Shown here one piece after another: positions 50,944 through 59,869 of a DNA stretch of 64,000 bases. The notes beneath the pieces were generated by a model. It searched no databases. It worked only from the letters and a program-made list of their open reading frames with translations, and was not told the DNA's origin. The stretch lies in contig JBAQMZ010000029.1 in the NCBI GenBank assembly GCA_049303315.1, positions 1 through 64,000 on the forward strand, in the 5' to 3' direction. How positions within the stretch are numbered: position 1 is the stretch's first letter; each line of letters begins with the position of its first letter. The translations under genes were made by a program, and so were the position numbers. This DNA is from Methanoperedens sp049303315. GTDB lineage: Archaea > Halobacteriota > Methanosarcinia > Methanosarcinales > Methanoperedenaceae.

Positions 50944-51015
50944 ACAGCAAGTTTCTCTGGCTGCTTCGCACAGCATTGAAAATATGGGGTAGTAATTGAG
51001 TAATATTTTTATACG

Positions 51016-51038
51016 ATTGAATACAATTTGTACTCAAT
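51016..51038. promoter_or_regulatory. 23-bp palindrome over a start codon
   Basis: ATTGAATACAA-T-TTGTACTCAAT is symmetric at 10 of 11 positions per arm. Its end reaches into the ATG of the truncated HTH gene at 51037. The TATA-like TTTTTATA is just upstream (about 51006-51013). An operator for an HTH protein, possibly the full-length version of the remnant, is the natural reading. Confidence 0.5.
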
Positions 51039-51171
51039 GCTTGAAAAATTATTCGCATCTAAAACAAGAGTAAAGTTGCTGACACTCTTCCTTCTAAATC
51101 CAGAGACTGAGATGTATGTCAGGGAGATTGCACGAAGGACGAACGAGAATACAAATGCTGTCAGGAGATAG
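51037..51171 (+). pseudogene. Truncated winged-helix regulator
   Basis: A 44-residue frame (LEKLFASKTRVKLLTLFLLNPETEM, given here in part) that matches the N-terminal half of an archaeal ArsR-like winged helix and stops at a TAG just after NTNAVRR, where the recognition helix would continue. The missing second half makes function unlikely. The frame sits between the repeat copy and the Wzz-like gene. Confidence 0.6.
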
Positions 51172-51255
51172 CTTAATAAATAAAATTATTTGATTTATCT
51201 CTCCGTATAATCCTTTCCATAATATTTATAATATCTACCGGCGTTTAGGCACTTC

Positions 51256-52224
51256 ATGGTGAATGATATCGTTGAAGAGGAAATCGACCTCAGGGAGTAT
51301 TTGAAAGTTGTATGGAAAAATAAACTGTTAATTCTGGCTGTTTTCCTTATATCTTTAATTTCGTCTGGCTTTTATTCATTTTTTGTGCTGCAAGATGAAT
51401 ACCAGACTGATGCAAAATTGTCGTATGTATCTAATCAAAAAATTCCTTTAGCCGATGCAATTGAAATACTAAAGTCTCAACCCATTATTCAAAAAACTGC
51501 TGCGCAGGATGGCGAAGCTTCAAAAAATGAAGCCCTATCCACGCTTAGCAGCCTGAAAGTCGAAAACATCGGAAATACAAATCAAATCCTGTTACAGCTC
51601 AAAGGGAATAAACCGGAAATGATGAAGAAATATTTTGGACAATATATTGAAGTGTCTGTTGATGAGCTTAACAGAAAATCCCTTGAGAAATCGCAAAGCG
51701 ACTACCCACGATTAAAAAATTTATCCGTTTTATATGCAAAACAACGGGAGGAGATTAACGCCGAGCTTAAGAAAGGATTAGTCGAAGAAGCGGATTTTGA
51801 AATCACGAGATTGAGAAATTTGTCCCTCATTGCGGCAAGGTTTGGATATAAAGATAAACAGCTTGAAATAGAATATAAGATAGCTGACCTGATGTCAATA
51901 AAAGAAGAGGGTAGAATATACACGAATTCTGCGCAGCAGCTAATACAATCAAACCCGGAATTGATTCTATTAAACTCACAGCTTAATTCGATAGATGCGA
52001 AGCTTGCTGATTTACAGGCTAAAATGATGGAGTTGGAGAATCCCGACTCAAACGTTAATAATACCACTTCAAATGTAGTGGAACTACTAACCCCGCCCAC
52101 AGATCCTATGATAATAGGTCCGAAAAGAACGTTGAATATAGCAATTGCTGCTGTTTTAGGGCTTTTCGTCGGCGTTTTCGCTGCCTTCTTTAAAAATTAC
52201 ATGGAGGGGTCTGCGTCAAAGTAG
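51256..52224 (+). CDS. Wzz-like polysaccharide chain-length / capsule protein
   Basis: A 322-residue protein with transmembrane helices near both ends (about 25-47 and 292-312), a short cytoplasmic start (EEEIDLREYLKVVWKNK) and a long external coiled-coil region. This is the Wzz/PCP architecture that sets the length of exported polysaccharide. The Pro-containing motif before the second helix reads TDPMIIGPKR. No kinase domain is fused. The neighbours are sugar-nucleotide genes, in agreement. Confidence 0.85.
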   Translation: MVNDIVEEEIDLREYLKVVWKNKLLILAVFLISLISSGFYSFFVLQDEYQTDAKLSYVSNQKIPLADAIEILKSQPIIQKTAAQDGEASKNEALSTLSSLKVENIGNTNQILLQLKGNKPEMMKKYFGQYIEVSVDELNRKSLEKSQSDYPRLKNLSVLYAKQREEINAELKKGLVEEADFEITRLRNLSLIAARFGYKDKQLEIEYKIADLMSIKEEGRIYTNSAQQLIQSNPELILLNSQLNSIDAKLADLQAKMMELENPDSNVNNTTSNVVELLTPPTDPMIIGPKRTLNIAIAAVLGLFVGVFAAFFKNYMEGSASK

Positions 52225-52250
52225 CAAGACTCTTCTGGCTGGTTGCGCTG

Positions 52251-52583
52251 ATGTGCTACGCCATTTTGATATTCTATTTATCAGCCCAAGAGCCGGAGGG
52301 AATTCCTGTGCCTCAGCTATTCCCGCATCAGGATAAAGTGATGCATCTGGGAGAGTATATTCCTTTCGGATGGCTCAGCTTGAAGGCGTTCATACCCTTA
52401 ACTCCGGCAGCCTTTCTGGCAAGCATGGGCTTTTCTCTTGCCTATGCAGCATCGGATGAGATGCACCAGAGCTTTGTTCCGGGAAGGGAAATGAGTTTTA
52501 TGGACTGGCTGGCGGATGCTGTGGGAATTTTAATTTCAAGCTATGTTTATTATATTAAAGTTTTTAAGCATAGGATTAGTTAG
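52251..52583 (+). CDS. VanZ-like membrane protein
   Basis: A 110-residue protein with about three to four hydrophobic segments and VanZ-type motifs: DKVMHLGEYIPFGWLS and the ASDEMHQSFVPGREMSFMDWLADAVG block (quoted in parts: SDEMHQSFVPGR, DWLADAVG). The open frame continues upstream without a usual start codon, and residues before the ATG would complete the first helix, so an unusual start near 52239 is possible. VanZ proteins are small envelope proteins of unclear function, often in polysaccharide loci, as here. Confidence 0.82.
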   Translation: MCYAILIFYLSAQEPEGIPVPQLFPHQDKVMHLGEYIPFGWLSLKAFIPLTPAAFLASMGFSLAYAASDEMHQSFVPGREMSFMDWLADAVGILISSYVYYIKVFKHRIS

Positions 52584-52739
52584 TTCAATCCCGAATTCTA
52601 TGGTTGTGGGAAATCCTGAATATGTGCAATGGTCAATCCTCCGGAAATGCAGAAGGTTTGCAGAAGGTTTAAGTATATCTAAACGGTTATGGGAGAAGGC
52701 AGTTAAGTTCAATAATAGCTTTAAAAAAAGGGGAAAAAT

Positions 52740-53084
52740 ATGTCTTGCGATCATAAACTATGTGGGAATATCCAGAAAGTATGGCTTCCCTATGAGTACC
52801 GTGGGCACCTGAAAGGATTAAAATCACATCCATACTGCCTCAAATGTGGAGCTATCAAGAACATTTCCTCTGATAGGGCAAAACCTCTTGGATATTATAT
52901 GAACGTCCTTTCTCATCTTCCAATTACTAAAGTCCAGACTCGTTTAATCGCAAAAGATATGGAAGAATTTTGGGATTTTGAGGATATATTTTCCATAACC
53001 TCTTTTTTGCAGGAACAGATTTTTGTCAATATAGTAAAAAAACATTCAAGCTTATCTGAACATACTATTAAAGGGGCTCTTTAG
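52740..53084 (+). CDS. Small zinc-ribbon-like archaeal protein
   Basis: A 114-residue protein with GGGG six bases before its ATG. Cys pairs CDHKLC (3-8) and CLKC (33-36) could bind zinc. The middle GYYMNVLSHLP and the helical end have no motif I know. TATA-like AAGTATATCTAAA lies about 70 bases upstream. Conserved-looking but unassigned; it interrupts the sugar locus and may be a regulator. Confidence 0.6.
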   Translation: MSCDHKLCGNIQKVWLPYEYRGHLKGLKSHPYCLKCGAIKNISSDRAKPLGYYMNVLSHLPITKVQTRLIAKDMEEFWDFEDIFSITSFLQEQIFVNIVKKHSSLSEHTIKGAL

Positions 53085-53174
53085 TACCATTTCTGAATTG
53101 ATACGCTAATGTAGGTGATAAGGGGGATGGTGCAGATAGCGGGGGCTTTGGCAGAGTGATCGGAATTAACTAAT

Positions 53175-53225
53175 AGCGCTGGGGTAAGCCCCAGACCCCA
53201 ACGGAGGCGCCGCCGGTGGCGGAGG
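53175..53225. repeat. GC-rich palindromic repeat, copy 2
   Basis: AGCGCTGGGGTAAGCCCCAGACCCC and then GGAGGCGCCGCCGGTGGCGG, diverged from copy 1 at 50893-50943 but same layout. The first half can form the stem CTGGGG/CCCCAG. It lies in the 233-base gap before the UDP-sugar dehydrogenase gene, which otherwise contains only its promoter region. Confidence 0.6.
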
Positions 53226-53317
53226 TTTAGTGATTATTTTCTCTTATTTGGTGTTACAGGTTGCAATCTTTAGTGTTTCAAATAGATAAAAAAAATTAAG
53301 ACACGGAGACTATTTGT

Positions 53318-54625
53318 ATGATTGAGGATTTAATTGAAGGTAAAAAAGCACTAGCAGTGGTAGGACTAGGGTATGTAGGGTTGCCTCTTGCTATAGAATT
53401 TGGAAAAATTTTTAAAAGAGTTATAGGTTTTGATATTAATGAAAATAGGATTGATGCGTTAAAAAATTGTATCGATGTAACTGAAGAAACATCGCCAGAA
53501 GAGCTGAAAAAATCTGTTATTGATTTTACCACAGACCCAGTAGCACTGAGGGGAGCATCAATAATTATAATATCTGTTCCCACACCCATTACAAACCATA
53601 AGGCACCGGACCTCCAGCCACTGGAATCTGCCTCAAGGATTGTTGGAGAGCATATGTGCCGCGGTACTATAGTAGTGTATGAATCCACTGTATACCCTGG
53701 GGTAACAGAGGACTTTTGCGTCCCGATTCTTGAACAGTGCTCAGGTCTGAGATACGGAGTCGATTTTAAGGCAGGCTATTCGCCTGAAAGAATTAACCCG
53801 GGTGACAAAGAGCACTCACTCTCAAAGGTGGTCAAGATAGTATCCGGCTGTGATAACAAGACGTCTGATTTATTAGCTCAGGTTTACGGAGCTGTTGTAA
53901 AGGCAGGGGTTTATAAGGCTCCTGATATAAAAACTGCAGAGGCTGCAAAGGTCATAGAAAATATCCAGAGGGATCTGAACATTGCTTTGATGAACGAACT
54001 ATCAGTAATTTTCCATATGCAGAATTTAGATACAAAAGAGGTATTAAAAGCCGCGTCAACCAAGTGGAATTTTTTAGGTTTTGAACCAGGACTTGTAGGA
54101 GGACACTGCATTGGCGTAGATCCTTACTACCTTACTTTCAAAGCCCAGGAAATGGGCTATCATCCAGAGGTAATACTCGCAGGAAGGAAAATCAATGATA
54201 ACATGGGGAAGTATGTTGCTGAGCAGACAGTAAAGCAGTTGATAAAAGCTGGCAAGACTGTGAATAAGTGCAGGGTACTTGTTCTTGGGATAACATTCAA
54301 GGAAAATGTTAGAGACATAAGAAATTCAAGGGTTATAGATATCATAAATGAACTAAAAGACTATAATGTAAATACCATTGTTCATGACCCCTACGCTATA
54401 AAAGAAGAGGTGTTAAAAGAATATGGTATTGAGCTTTCCGACAAATTTGAAGACCTTGGACCATTTGACGGCATAGTCGTGGCAGTCAAGCACAGGGATT
54501 TTGTTAATCTTGATATTAAATATCTGAAAAGTCTATGCAGCAATCCATGCATTTTGACTGATGTAAAAGGGATTTACAATAAAGAAAAAGTTTTAAAAAC
54601 AGGATTTAACTATTGGAGGCTTTAA
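53318..54625 (+). CDS. Nucleotide-sugar 6-dehydrogenase (UDP-GlcNAc/GalNAc type)
   Basis: A 435-residue UDP-sugar dehydrogenase. NAD-binding start VVGLGYVGLPLAIEFGK, then the VPTPI loop, YESTVYPGVTED, and the catalytic cysteine in GGHCIGVDPYYL; C-terminal domain LGITFKENVRDIRNSR. The N-terminal FDINENRIDALKN matches the WbpO/TviB subgroup, which oxidises UDP-N-acetyl-hexosamines to uronic acids. UDP-glucose as substrate is possible. First gene of the long plus-strand sugar operon. Confidence 0.9.
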   Translation: MIEDLIEGKKALAVVGLGYVGLPLAIEFGKIFKRVIGFDINENRIDALKNCIDVTEETSPEELKKSVIDFTTDPVALRGASIIIISVPTPITNHKAPDLQPLESASRIVGEHMCRGTIVVYESTVYPGVTEDFCVPILEQCSGLRYGVDFKAGYSPERINPGDKEHSLSKVVKIVSGCDNKTSDLLAQVYGAVVKAGVYKAPDIKTAEAAKVIENIQRDLNIALMNELSVIFHMQNLDTKEVLKAASTKWNFLGFEPGLVGGHCIGVDPYYLTFKAQEMGYHPEVILAGRKINDNMGKYVAEQTVKQLIKAGKTVNKCRVLVLGITFKENVRDIRNSRVIDIINELKDYNVNTIVHDPYAIKEEVLKEYGIELSDKFEDLGPFDGIVVAVKHRDFVNLDIKYLKSLCSNPCILTDVKGIYNKEKVLKTGFNYWRL

Positions 54626-54626
54626 T

Positions 54627-55589
54627 ATTATTCTAGTTACAGGGTGCGCGGGCTTCATAGGATGGAAAACATGCAGCCTGCTTTTGAAAAATGGCGAGGA
54701 AGTGGCCGGGATAGATAACCTGAATACGTACTACGACCCAAAAATAAAAGACTGGCGATTGAGTGAGCTAAAAAAATTTCCAAATTTTCCTTTTAACAAG
54801 ATGGACATAACAGAGATCGAACCCCTTCGTCAGATTTTTAAAGATCGCAATCCTGAGGCAGTGATAAATCTGGCAGCAAGGGCGGGCGTGAGAGCCAGTG
54901 TTGAGAATCCATGGGATTACGTTGATACAAACATAACGGGCACTTTGAATCTCCTTGAGCTATGCAGAGAATTTGATGTTAAAAAATTTGTTCTTGCATC
55001 AACCTCCAGCCTGTATGGGACGAACAAAATGCCGTTTTGCGAATCTGACAGGACTGATAATCTGCTCTCGCCCTACGCAGCAACAAAAAAGGCAGCAGAA
55101 GCGATGTGTTATACTTATCACTTCCTTTACGGCATCGATATCACGATACCGAGGTACTTCACGGTCTATGGACCCGCAGGTAGACCCGATATGAGTATAT
55201 TCAAGTTCATTAAGAACATATACGAGGGAAAAACAATCGAAGTCTTTGGCGACGGGAAGCAGAAGAGGGATTTTACTTACGTGGATGATATAGCAGCGGG
55301 CACTGTGAAAGCTTTGAAGCCTCTCGGATATGAAATAATAAATCTTGGAAATAATAATCCGGTTGAGTTGATGTATGTGATTAATCTGATAGAAGAGAAC
55401 CTTGGGAAAAAAGCAAAGATGAGATTTTTGCCAAAGCATCCTGCGGATGTGTCGGCGACATGCGCGGATATTGAGAAGGCGAAGAGGCTGCTGGGGTGGG
55501 AGCCGGAAGTGAGGATCGAGGAGGGGATTAAAAGAACAATTGATTGGTACTCAGAGAATGAAAGCTGGCTTAAGAACATGAAAATTTAA
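54627..55589 (+). CDS. UDP-glucuronate 4-epimerase-like SDR, apparent AUU start
   Basis: A 320-residue extended SDR. The NAD motif VTGCAGFIGW is near the N-terminus and would be lost if translation began at the first ATG (54684). Upstream there is no ATG/GTG/TTG in frame; an ATT at 54627 lies seven bases after GGAGG (54615-54619), so AUU initiation is likely. GIDNLNTYYDPKIKDWRL is the signature of UDP-glucuronate 4-epimerases, and YAATK holds the catalytic Tyr/Lys. It would interconvert glucuronic and galacturonic forms (N-acetylated or not) made by the dehydrogenase. Confidence 0.87.
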   Translation: MILVTGCAGFIGWKTCSLLLKNGEEVAGIDNLNTYYDPKIKDWRLSELKKFPNFPFNKMDITEIEPLRQIFKDRNPEAVINLAARAGVRASVENPWDYVDTNITGTLNLLELCREFDVKKFVLASTSSLYGTNKMPFCESDRTDNLLSPYAATKKAAEAMCYTYHFLYGIDITIPRYFTVYGPAGRPDMSIFKFIKNIYEGKTIEVFGDGKQKRDFTYVDDIAAGTVKALKPLGYEIINLGNNNPVELMYVINLIEENLGKKAKMRFLPKHPADVSATCADIEKAKRLLGWEPEVRIEEGIKRTIDWYSENESWLKNMKI

Positions 55590-56644
55590 TGCATTTATTT
55601 GAAGAAGATTCCATTTTAGAGGAATATAGAGTGAATCCAAAGGAACTTAAAGAAATAGTAGAACAATTTGACAGGACTTCTGTACTGGTTATTGGCGACC
55701 TGATGCTGGACAAATTCATATATGGCACCGTCTCCCGTATATCGCCTGAAGCCCCTGTTCCAGTCATCGATGTCACCAGAGAGAGCTTCAGGCTCGGCGG
55801 CGCAGCAAACGCTATCAGCAATATGAGAGTCCTGGGTGGGAATGTCACAGCAGTTGGTGTGGTAGGGGATGACTGGTACGGCAGGAGGTTGATAGGGCTG
55901 CTGAAACAGGAAGGGGTGGATACGGAATGTGTAATTATTTGTAAGGACAGACCTACAACAGTAAAAACAAGGGTAATAGCTGGAGATCAGCATATAGTAA
56001 GGATCGACAGGGAAAAAAAGGATGCTATAGACTACGAATATACCCAAACTATTCTGGATTTTTTAAATGAAAAAATCGACAGCATAGATGCGCTTTTAGT
56101 TTCGGACTATGACAAGGGCGTGGTTACGAATAGACTGCTGGAGAGCTTGATACCCTTAGCAAAGAAATCCAGCAAACCAATAATAGCTCATCCAAAGGTT
56201 GAACATTTTCTTGATTATAAAGGTGTAACAATGGTTATCACCAACCTCGAAAGGGCAAGCATTGTCACAGGAATCAGACAGATAAATGAAACAAGTATCC
56301 GGAACATGGGCAACTGGCTGCTGACGCACCTTGAATGCGAGCATGTGCTTATTACCCGTGAAAAGGACGGTATGTCGCTATTTGAGAAAAATGGCAGTAT
56401 AACGCACATACCTGCAGTCGCAAGCGAAGTGCGCAACGTTACAGGTGCTGGCGATGCTGTTTCGAGTTTGATTGCTCTTTCACTGGCAACCAGAGCTACG
56501 ACCATGATTAATTCTGCAATATTAGCCAATATTGCTGCCGGGATTGTGATTGAAAAGTCCGGGGCTGCAAGAATAACAGGAGACGAACTTAAATCCCGGA
56601 TAGAAAACATAACAGGGTGCAATTTGTATGCCGAATGTAAATGA
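55589..56644 (+). CDS. PfkB-family kinase, heptose 7-phosphate kinase type (HldA/RfaE-like)
   Basis: A 351-residue ribokinase-fold enzyme. It starts its core with VLVIGDLMLDKFIYGTVSRISPEAPVPV (in parts: VIGDLMLDKFIYG, SRISPEAPVPV), then RLGGAANAISNM, and the catalytic NVTGAGDAVSS. These are the marks of D-glycero-beta-D-manno-heptose 7-phosphate kinase, the kinase half of HldE/RfaE. The nucleotidyltransferase half is absent. It forms heptose 1,7-bisphosphate for ADP-heptose synthesis. Its start touches the previous stop, and its end overlaps the transketolase gene by 17 bases. Confidence 0.86.
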   Translation: MHLFEEDSILEEYRVNPKELKEIVEQFDRTSVLVIGDLMLDKFIYGTVSRISPEAPVPVIDVTRESFRLGGAANAISNMRVLGGNVTAVGVVGDDWYGRRLIGLLKQEGVDTECVIICKDRPTTVKTRVIAGDQHIVRIDREKKDAIDYEYTQTILDFLNEKIDSIDALLVSDYDKGVVTNRLLESLIPLAKKSSKPIIAHPKVEHFLDYKGVTMVITNLERASIVTGIRQINETSIRNMGNWLLTHLECEHVLITREKDGMSLFEKNGSITHIPAVASEVRNVTGAGDAVSSLIALSLATRATTMINSAILANIAAGIVIEKSGAARITGDELKSRIENITGCNLYAECK

Positions 56645-57443
56645 GCTTGAAGAGAAGGCTAAAACAATCAGAAGACATGTCATTAACATGATATATGAGG
56701 CTGGTTCAGGACATCCCGGAGGGTCGTTGTCATGCGTTGATGTCTTAACCGCACTTTATTTTCATATAATGCGTCATAATCCCAAAGAGCCTGAATGGGC
56801 TGAGAGGGATCGATTTGTTCTGTCAAAAGGACATGCTGCGCCTGCGTTGTATGCAGCACTGGCTGAAGCGGGCTATTTCCCAGAAGAAGAACTGCTGACG
56901 TTGCGGAAGATGGGGAGCATGTTGCAGGGACATCCCGACATCAGAGTGCCGGGAATAGAGGTCTCTTCCGGCTCGTTGGGACAGGGTCTATCGATTGCAT
57001 GCGGAATCGCGCTGGCTGGCAAGCTGGACAGGAAGGATTACAGGGTATATACTTTACTGGGCGATGGGGAGTGCGATGAAGGGCAGGTATGGGAAGCTGC
57101 AATACTGGCATCACACTACAAATTGGATAAATTAACAGCAATAGTGGATCGTAACGGTCTTCAAATAGACGGACCTACTGAGAAGATAATGTGCCTCGAA
57201 CCGTTAGCAGGGAAATGGAAGGCTTTTGGCTGGAATATTATCGAAATCGATGGCAATAGAATGGATGAGATAGTACCTGCGTTGGATGAGGCAAAGAGGA
57301 TAAGCGGCAGACCGACTGTAATTATAGCCCACACATTTAAAGGAAAGGGTGTATCTTTCATGGAATGGATAACCACTTTCCATGGAAAGACATTAAGCAA
57401 AGAGGAACTGAAAATGGCATTGCAAGAACTTGGAGGGGATTGA
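56628..57443 (+). CDS. Transketolase N-terminal subunit, first pair
   Basis: A 271-residue split transketolase, N-terminal half. GSGHPGGSLSCVDVLTALYF, LSKGHAAPALYAAL, GSLGQGLSIACG and the thiamine diphosphate/Mg motif GDGECDEGQVWEAA...DRN are intact. With the next gene it forms a complete enzyme. It moves two-carbon units between sugar phosphates, and can produce sedoheptulose 7-phosphate. Confidence 0.94.
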   Translation: MPNVNELEEKAKTIRRHVINMIYEAGSGHPGGSLSCVDVLTALYFHIMRHNPKEPEWAERDRFVLSKGHAAPALYAALAEAGYFPEEELLTLRKMGSMLQGHPDIRVPGIEVSSGSLGQGLSIACGIALAGKLDRKDYRVYTLLGDGECDEGQVWEAAILASHYKLDKLTAIVDRNGLQIDGPTEKIMCLEPLAGKWKAFGWNIIEIDGNRMDEIVPALDEAKRISGRPTVIIAHTFKGKGVSFMEWITTFHGKTLSKEELKMALQELGGD

Positions 57444-57446
57444 ACA

Positions 57447-58382
57447 ATGGAGCTAAAATCCACGAGGGATGCGTATGGGGATGCATTAATTACTTTGGGT
57501 GACAATAATAAAAATGTTGTAGTGTTAGATGCTGATTTGTCAACCTCAACGCAAACAAACAAGTTTGCAAAGAAATATCCTGAGCGATTCTTCAATGTCG
57601 GCTGCGCTGAGCAAAATTTGATAGGAGTTGCCGCTGGGTTTGCAGTTGCAGGAAAAACTGCATTTGCCAGCACCTATGCTATCTTTTCAACCAGAGCGTG
57701 GGAACAGATAAGGAACACGGTTGCACATGATAATTTAAATGTTAAAATATCAGTAAGCCATGCTGGATTAACAAATGCGCCAGACGGCGCGTCGCATCAA
57801 TCGCTCGAAGATATAGCTCTCATGCGGGTAATACCCAATATGACTGTAATTGTTCCCTCTGATGCGCTGGAGGCAGAGAAGGCAGTTACATCAGAAGCAT
57901 ATCGTGAAGGTCCAGCGTATATTAGATTGAATCGAACTAAGACCCCGATTATTTTTGAGGATGACTATGAATTTACAATCGGTAAAGCCGTTAAACTGGC
58001 AGACGGCAATGATTTAGCTATTTTCGCTACAGGAACAATGGTACATGAGGCATTAGAGGCATCAAAAATGCTAAAAACCGAAAATATCGATGCATGTGTA
58101 ATAAACATACACACCATAAAGCCGCTTGATAAAGATGCTGTTGTTAAAATTGCCAAACAAACCGGAGCCGTTGTTTCAGTTGAAGAGCATAGCATTTATG
58201 GCGGTTTGGGCGGAGCAATCGCTGAAGTTTTAGGAGAAAAATATCCAGTTCCAATGAGAATAATAGGAGTAAATGATGTTTTTGGTGAATCTGGAGAATA
58301 TGAGGAATTATTGAAAAAACATGGTTTAACAGCGATGAATATTGTTAAATCAGCGAAGGAATTAATGGAGATGAAAAAATGA
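57447..58382 (+). CDS. Transketolase C-terminal subunit, first pair
   Basis: A 311-residue C-terminal half. VLDADLSTSTQTNKF, the GCAEQNLIGVAAGFA motif with the catalytic Glu for thiamine diphosphate, SHAGLTNAPDGASHQSLED and GLGGAIAEVL are typical. Three bases after the N-terminal gene and overlapping the transaldolase gene by four bases. Confidence 0.94.
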   Translation: MELKSTRDAYGDALITLGDNNKNVVVLDADLSTSTQTNKFAKKYPERFFNVGCAEQNLIGVAAGFAVAGKTAFASTYAIFSTRAWEQIRNTVAHDNLNVKISVSHAGLTNAPDGASHQSLEDIALMRVIPNMTVIVPSDALEAEKAVTSEAYREGPAYIRLNRTKTPIIFEDDYEFTIGKAVKLADGNDLAIFATGTMVHEALEASKMLKTENIDACVINIHTIKPLDKDAVVKIAKQTGAVVSVEEHSIYGGLGGAIAEVLGEKYPVPMRIIGVNDVFGESGEYEELLKKHGLTAMNIVKSAKELMEMKK

Positions 58383-59023
58383 AAATTTTTATTGATTCTG
58401 CTAATTTGGATGAAATCAAGAAAGCAAACGAATGGGGAGTAATTGATGGAGTAACCACGAATCCCTCATTAGTTGCAAAAGAGAATGGGGATTTTGAAGA
58501 GATTGTTCGGGAAATCATAGGGATAGTTGATGGACCCATAAGTGTTGAAGTAATCAGTACGGATGCAGAAGGAATGGTAAAAGAAGCGGTTGAAATGTCC
58601 AAATGGTCTCAAAACATTGTAGTGAAAATACCAATGATTCCCGAAGGGTTAAAGGCAGTTAAAATTCTGAATACCAGGAACATTAAGACAAATGTAACAC
58701 TGGTTTTTTCTGTAAATCAGGCATTACTGGCAGCTAAGTCCGGCGCGACCTATGTGAGCCCATTTATTGGAAGATTGGATGATATAGGGCATGACGGTAT
58801 GCAAATTGTACGCGATATGGTGGATATTTTTGATATTTACAATTTTAAAACCGAAATAATAGTAGCAAGCGTCAGGCATTCGTTGCATGTGATAGAGGCT
58901 GCTAAAGCAGGAGCGCACGTTGCAACTGTTCCATTTAATGTGATTGAAAAGATGTTTGACCATCCATTAACGGATGTGGGATTAAAAAAGTTTTTAAATG
59001 ATTGGAATAAAGTTCCAAAGTGA
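58379..59023 (+). CDS. Transaldolase / fructose-6-phosphate aldolase-like protein
   Basis: A 214-residue small transaldolase (MipB/FSA/TalC type). KIFIDSANLDEIKKANEWG, GVTTNPSLV, the Schiff-base lysine in NIVVKIPMIPEGLKA, and YVSPFIGRLDDIG are all present. It exchanges three-carbon units, or cleaves fructose 6-phosphate. Together with transketolase it gives a non-oxidative route to sedoheptulose 7-phosphate. Confidence 0.92.
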   Translation: MKIFIDSANLDEIKKANEWGVIDGVTTNPSLVAKENGDFEEIVREIIGIVDGPISVEVISTDAEGMVKEAVEMSKWSQNIVVKIPMIPEGLKAVKILNTRNIKTNVTLVFSVNQALLAAKSGATYVSPFIGRLDDIGHDGMQIVRDMVDIFDIYNFKTEIIVASVRHSLHVIEAAKAGAHVATVPFNVIEKMFDHPLTDVGLKKFLNDWNKVPK

Positions 59024-59038
59024 ATAGTCAGGACTGGC

Positions 59039-59869
59039 ATGTTAACTGAAGGGTCTAAAAATCTTATTGAATTTTTAAGGGAAAAAGCGTTATGGGTACG
59101 TAGAGAAACCCTGAACATACATAAAATAGCCCAGGAAACAAGATTAGCATCTTCCCTGTCCTGTGTTGAGATATTCGTTGTTCTGTATTATGGTAAAATT
59201 CTCGATTACGATCCGTCCAATATAAAATGGGACGGTAGAGACAGGTTTATTATCAGCAAGGGCCACGGAGCAATCTCATTGTACCCGATACTTGCGGATC
59301 TGGGTTACTTTGACAAACAGGAATTAAGCAAAGTTTGCAAAGAAGGCACGTTTCTGGGAGGCATCCCGGATTCTATTATTCCCGGATTTGAAACAATAAA
59401 CGGTTCACTGGGACACGGGCTGGGTGTTGCTTGCGGCATATCCCTTGCGTTGAAACGAAAAAATAAGAACGAAAAAGTATTTGTGTTGCTTGGTGATGGT
59501 GAGTTATATGAAGGTTCAGTATGGGAAGCAATCATGTTCGCCGGAGAACACAAACTTGATAATCTAATAGTTATAGTCGATAGCAATAAAATTTGCATGC
59601 TTGATTACTGTAAAAATATATTGGATTTGGAACCAGTTGGTGAAAAGTTCAAAGTGTTTAAGTGGGATGTGAGGATAGTTGATGGTCATGATTTAAACCA
59701 GCTATATAGTATTCTTGTAACTTTGAAGAATGATACAAATAACAAACCAAAAGTTTTGATAGCAAATACCATAAAAGGGAAAGGCGTTCCAAGTCTTGAA
59801 ACTGACTCTTTATGTCATATAAAAAATTTAAAATCTGAAGAGATTGATAAAATAATTGTGGGGTTGTAG
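59039..59869 (+). CDS. Transketolase N-terminal subunit, second diverged pair
   Basis: A 276-residue N-terminal transketolase half, clearly different from the first copy. It keeps ISKGHGAISLYPIL, GSLGHGLGVACGI and GDGELYEGSVWEA with DSNKI, so thiamine diphosphate binding should be intact. The N-terminal substrate region reads HKIAQETRLASSLSCVEIF rather than the usual GSGHPGGSLS, suggesting a different acceptor or donor. Such diverged pairs are known in secondary sugar or cofactor pathways. Overlaps its partner gene at one base. Confidence 0.88.
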   Translation: MLTEGSKNLIEFLREKALWVRRETLNIHKIAQETRLASSLSCVEIFVVLYYGKILDYDPSNIKWDGRDRFIISKGHGAISLYPILADLGYFDKQELSKVCKEGTFLGGIPDSIIPGFETINGSLGHGLGVACGISLALKRKNKNEKVFVLLGDGELYEGSVWEAIMFAGEHKLDNLIVIVDSNKICMLDYCKNILDLEPVGEKFKVFKWDVRIVDGHDLNQLYSILVTLKNDTNNKPKVLIANTIKGKGVPSLETDSLCHIKNLKSEEIDKIIVGL

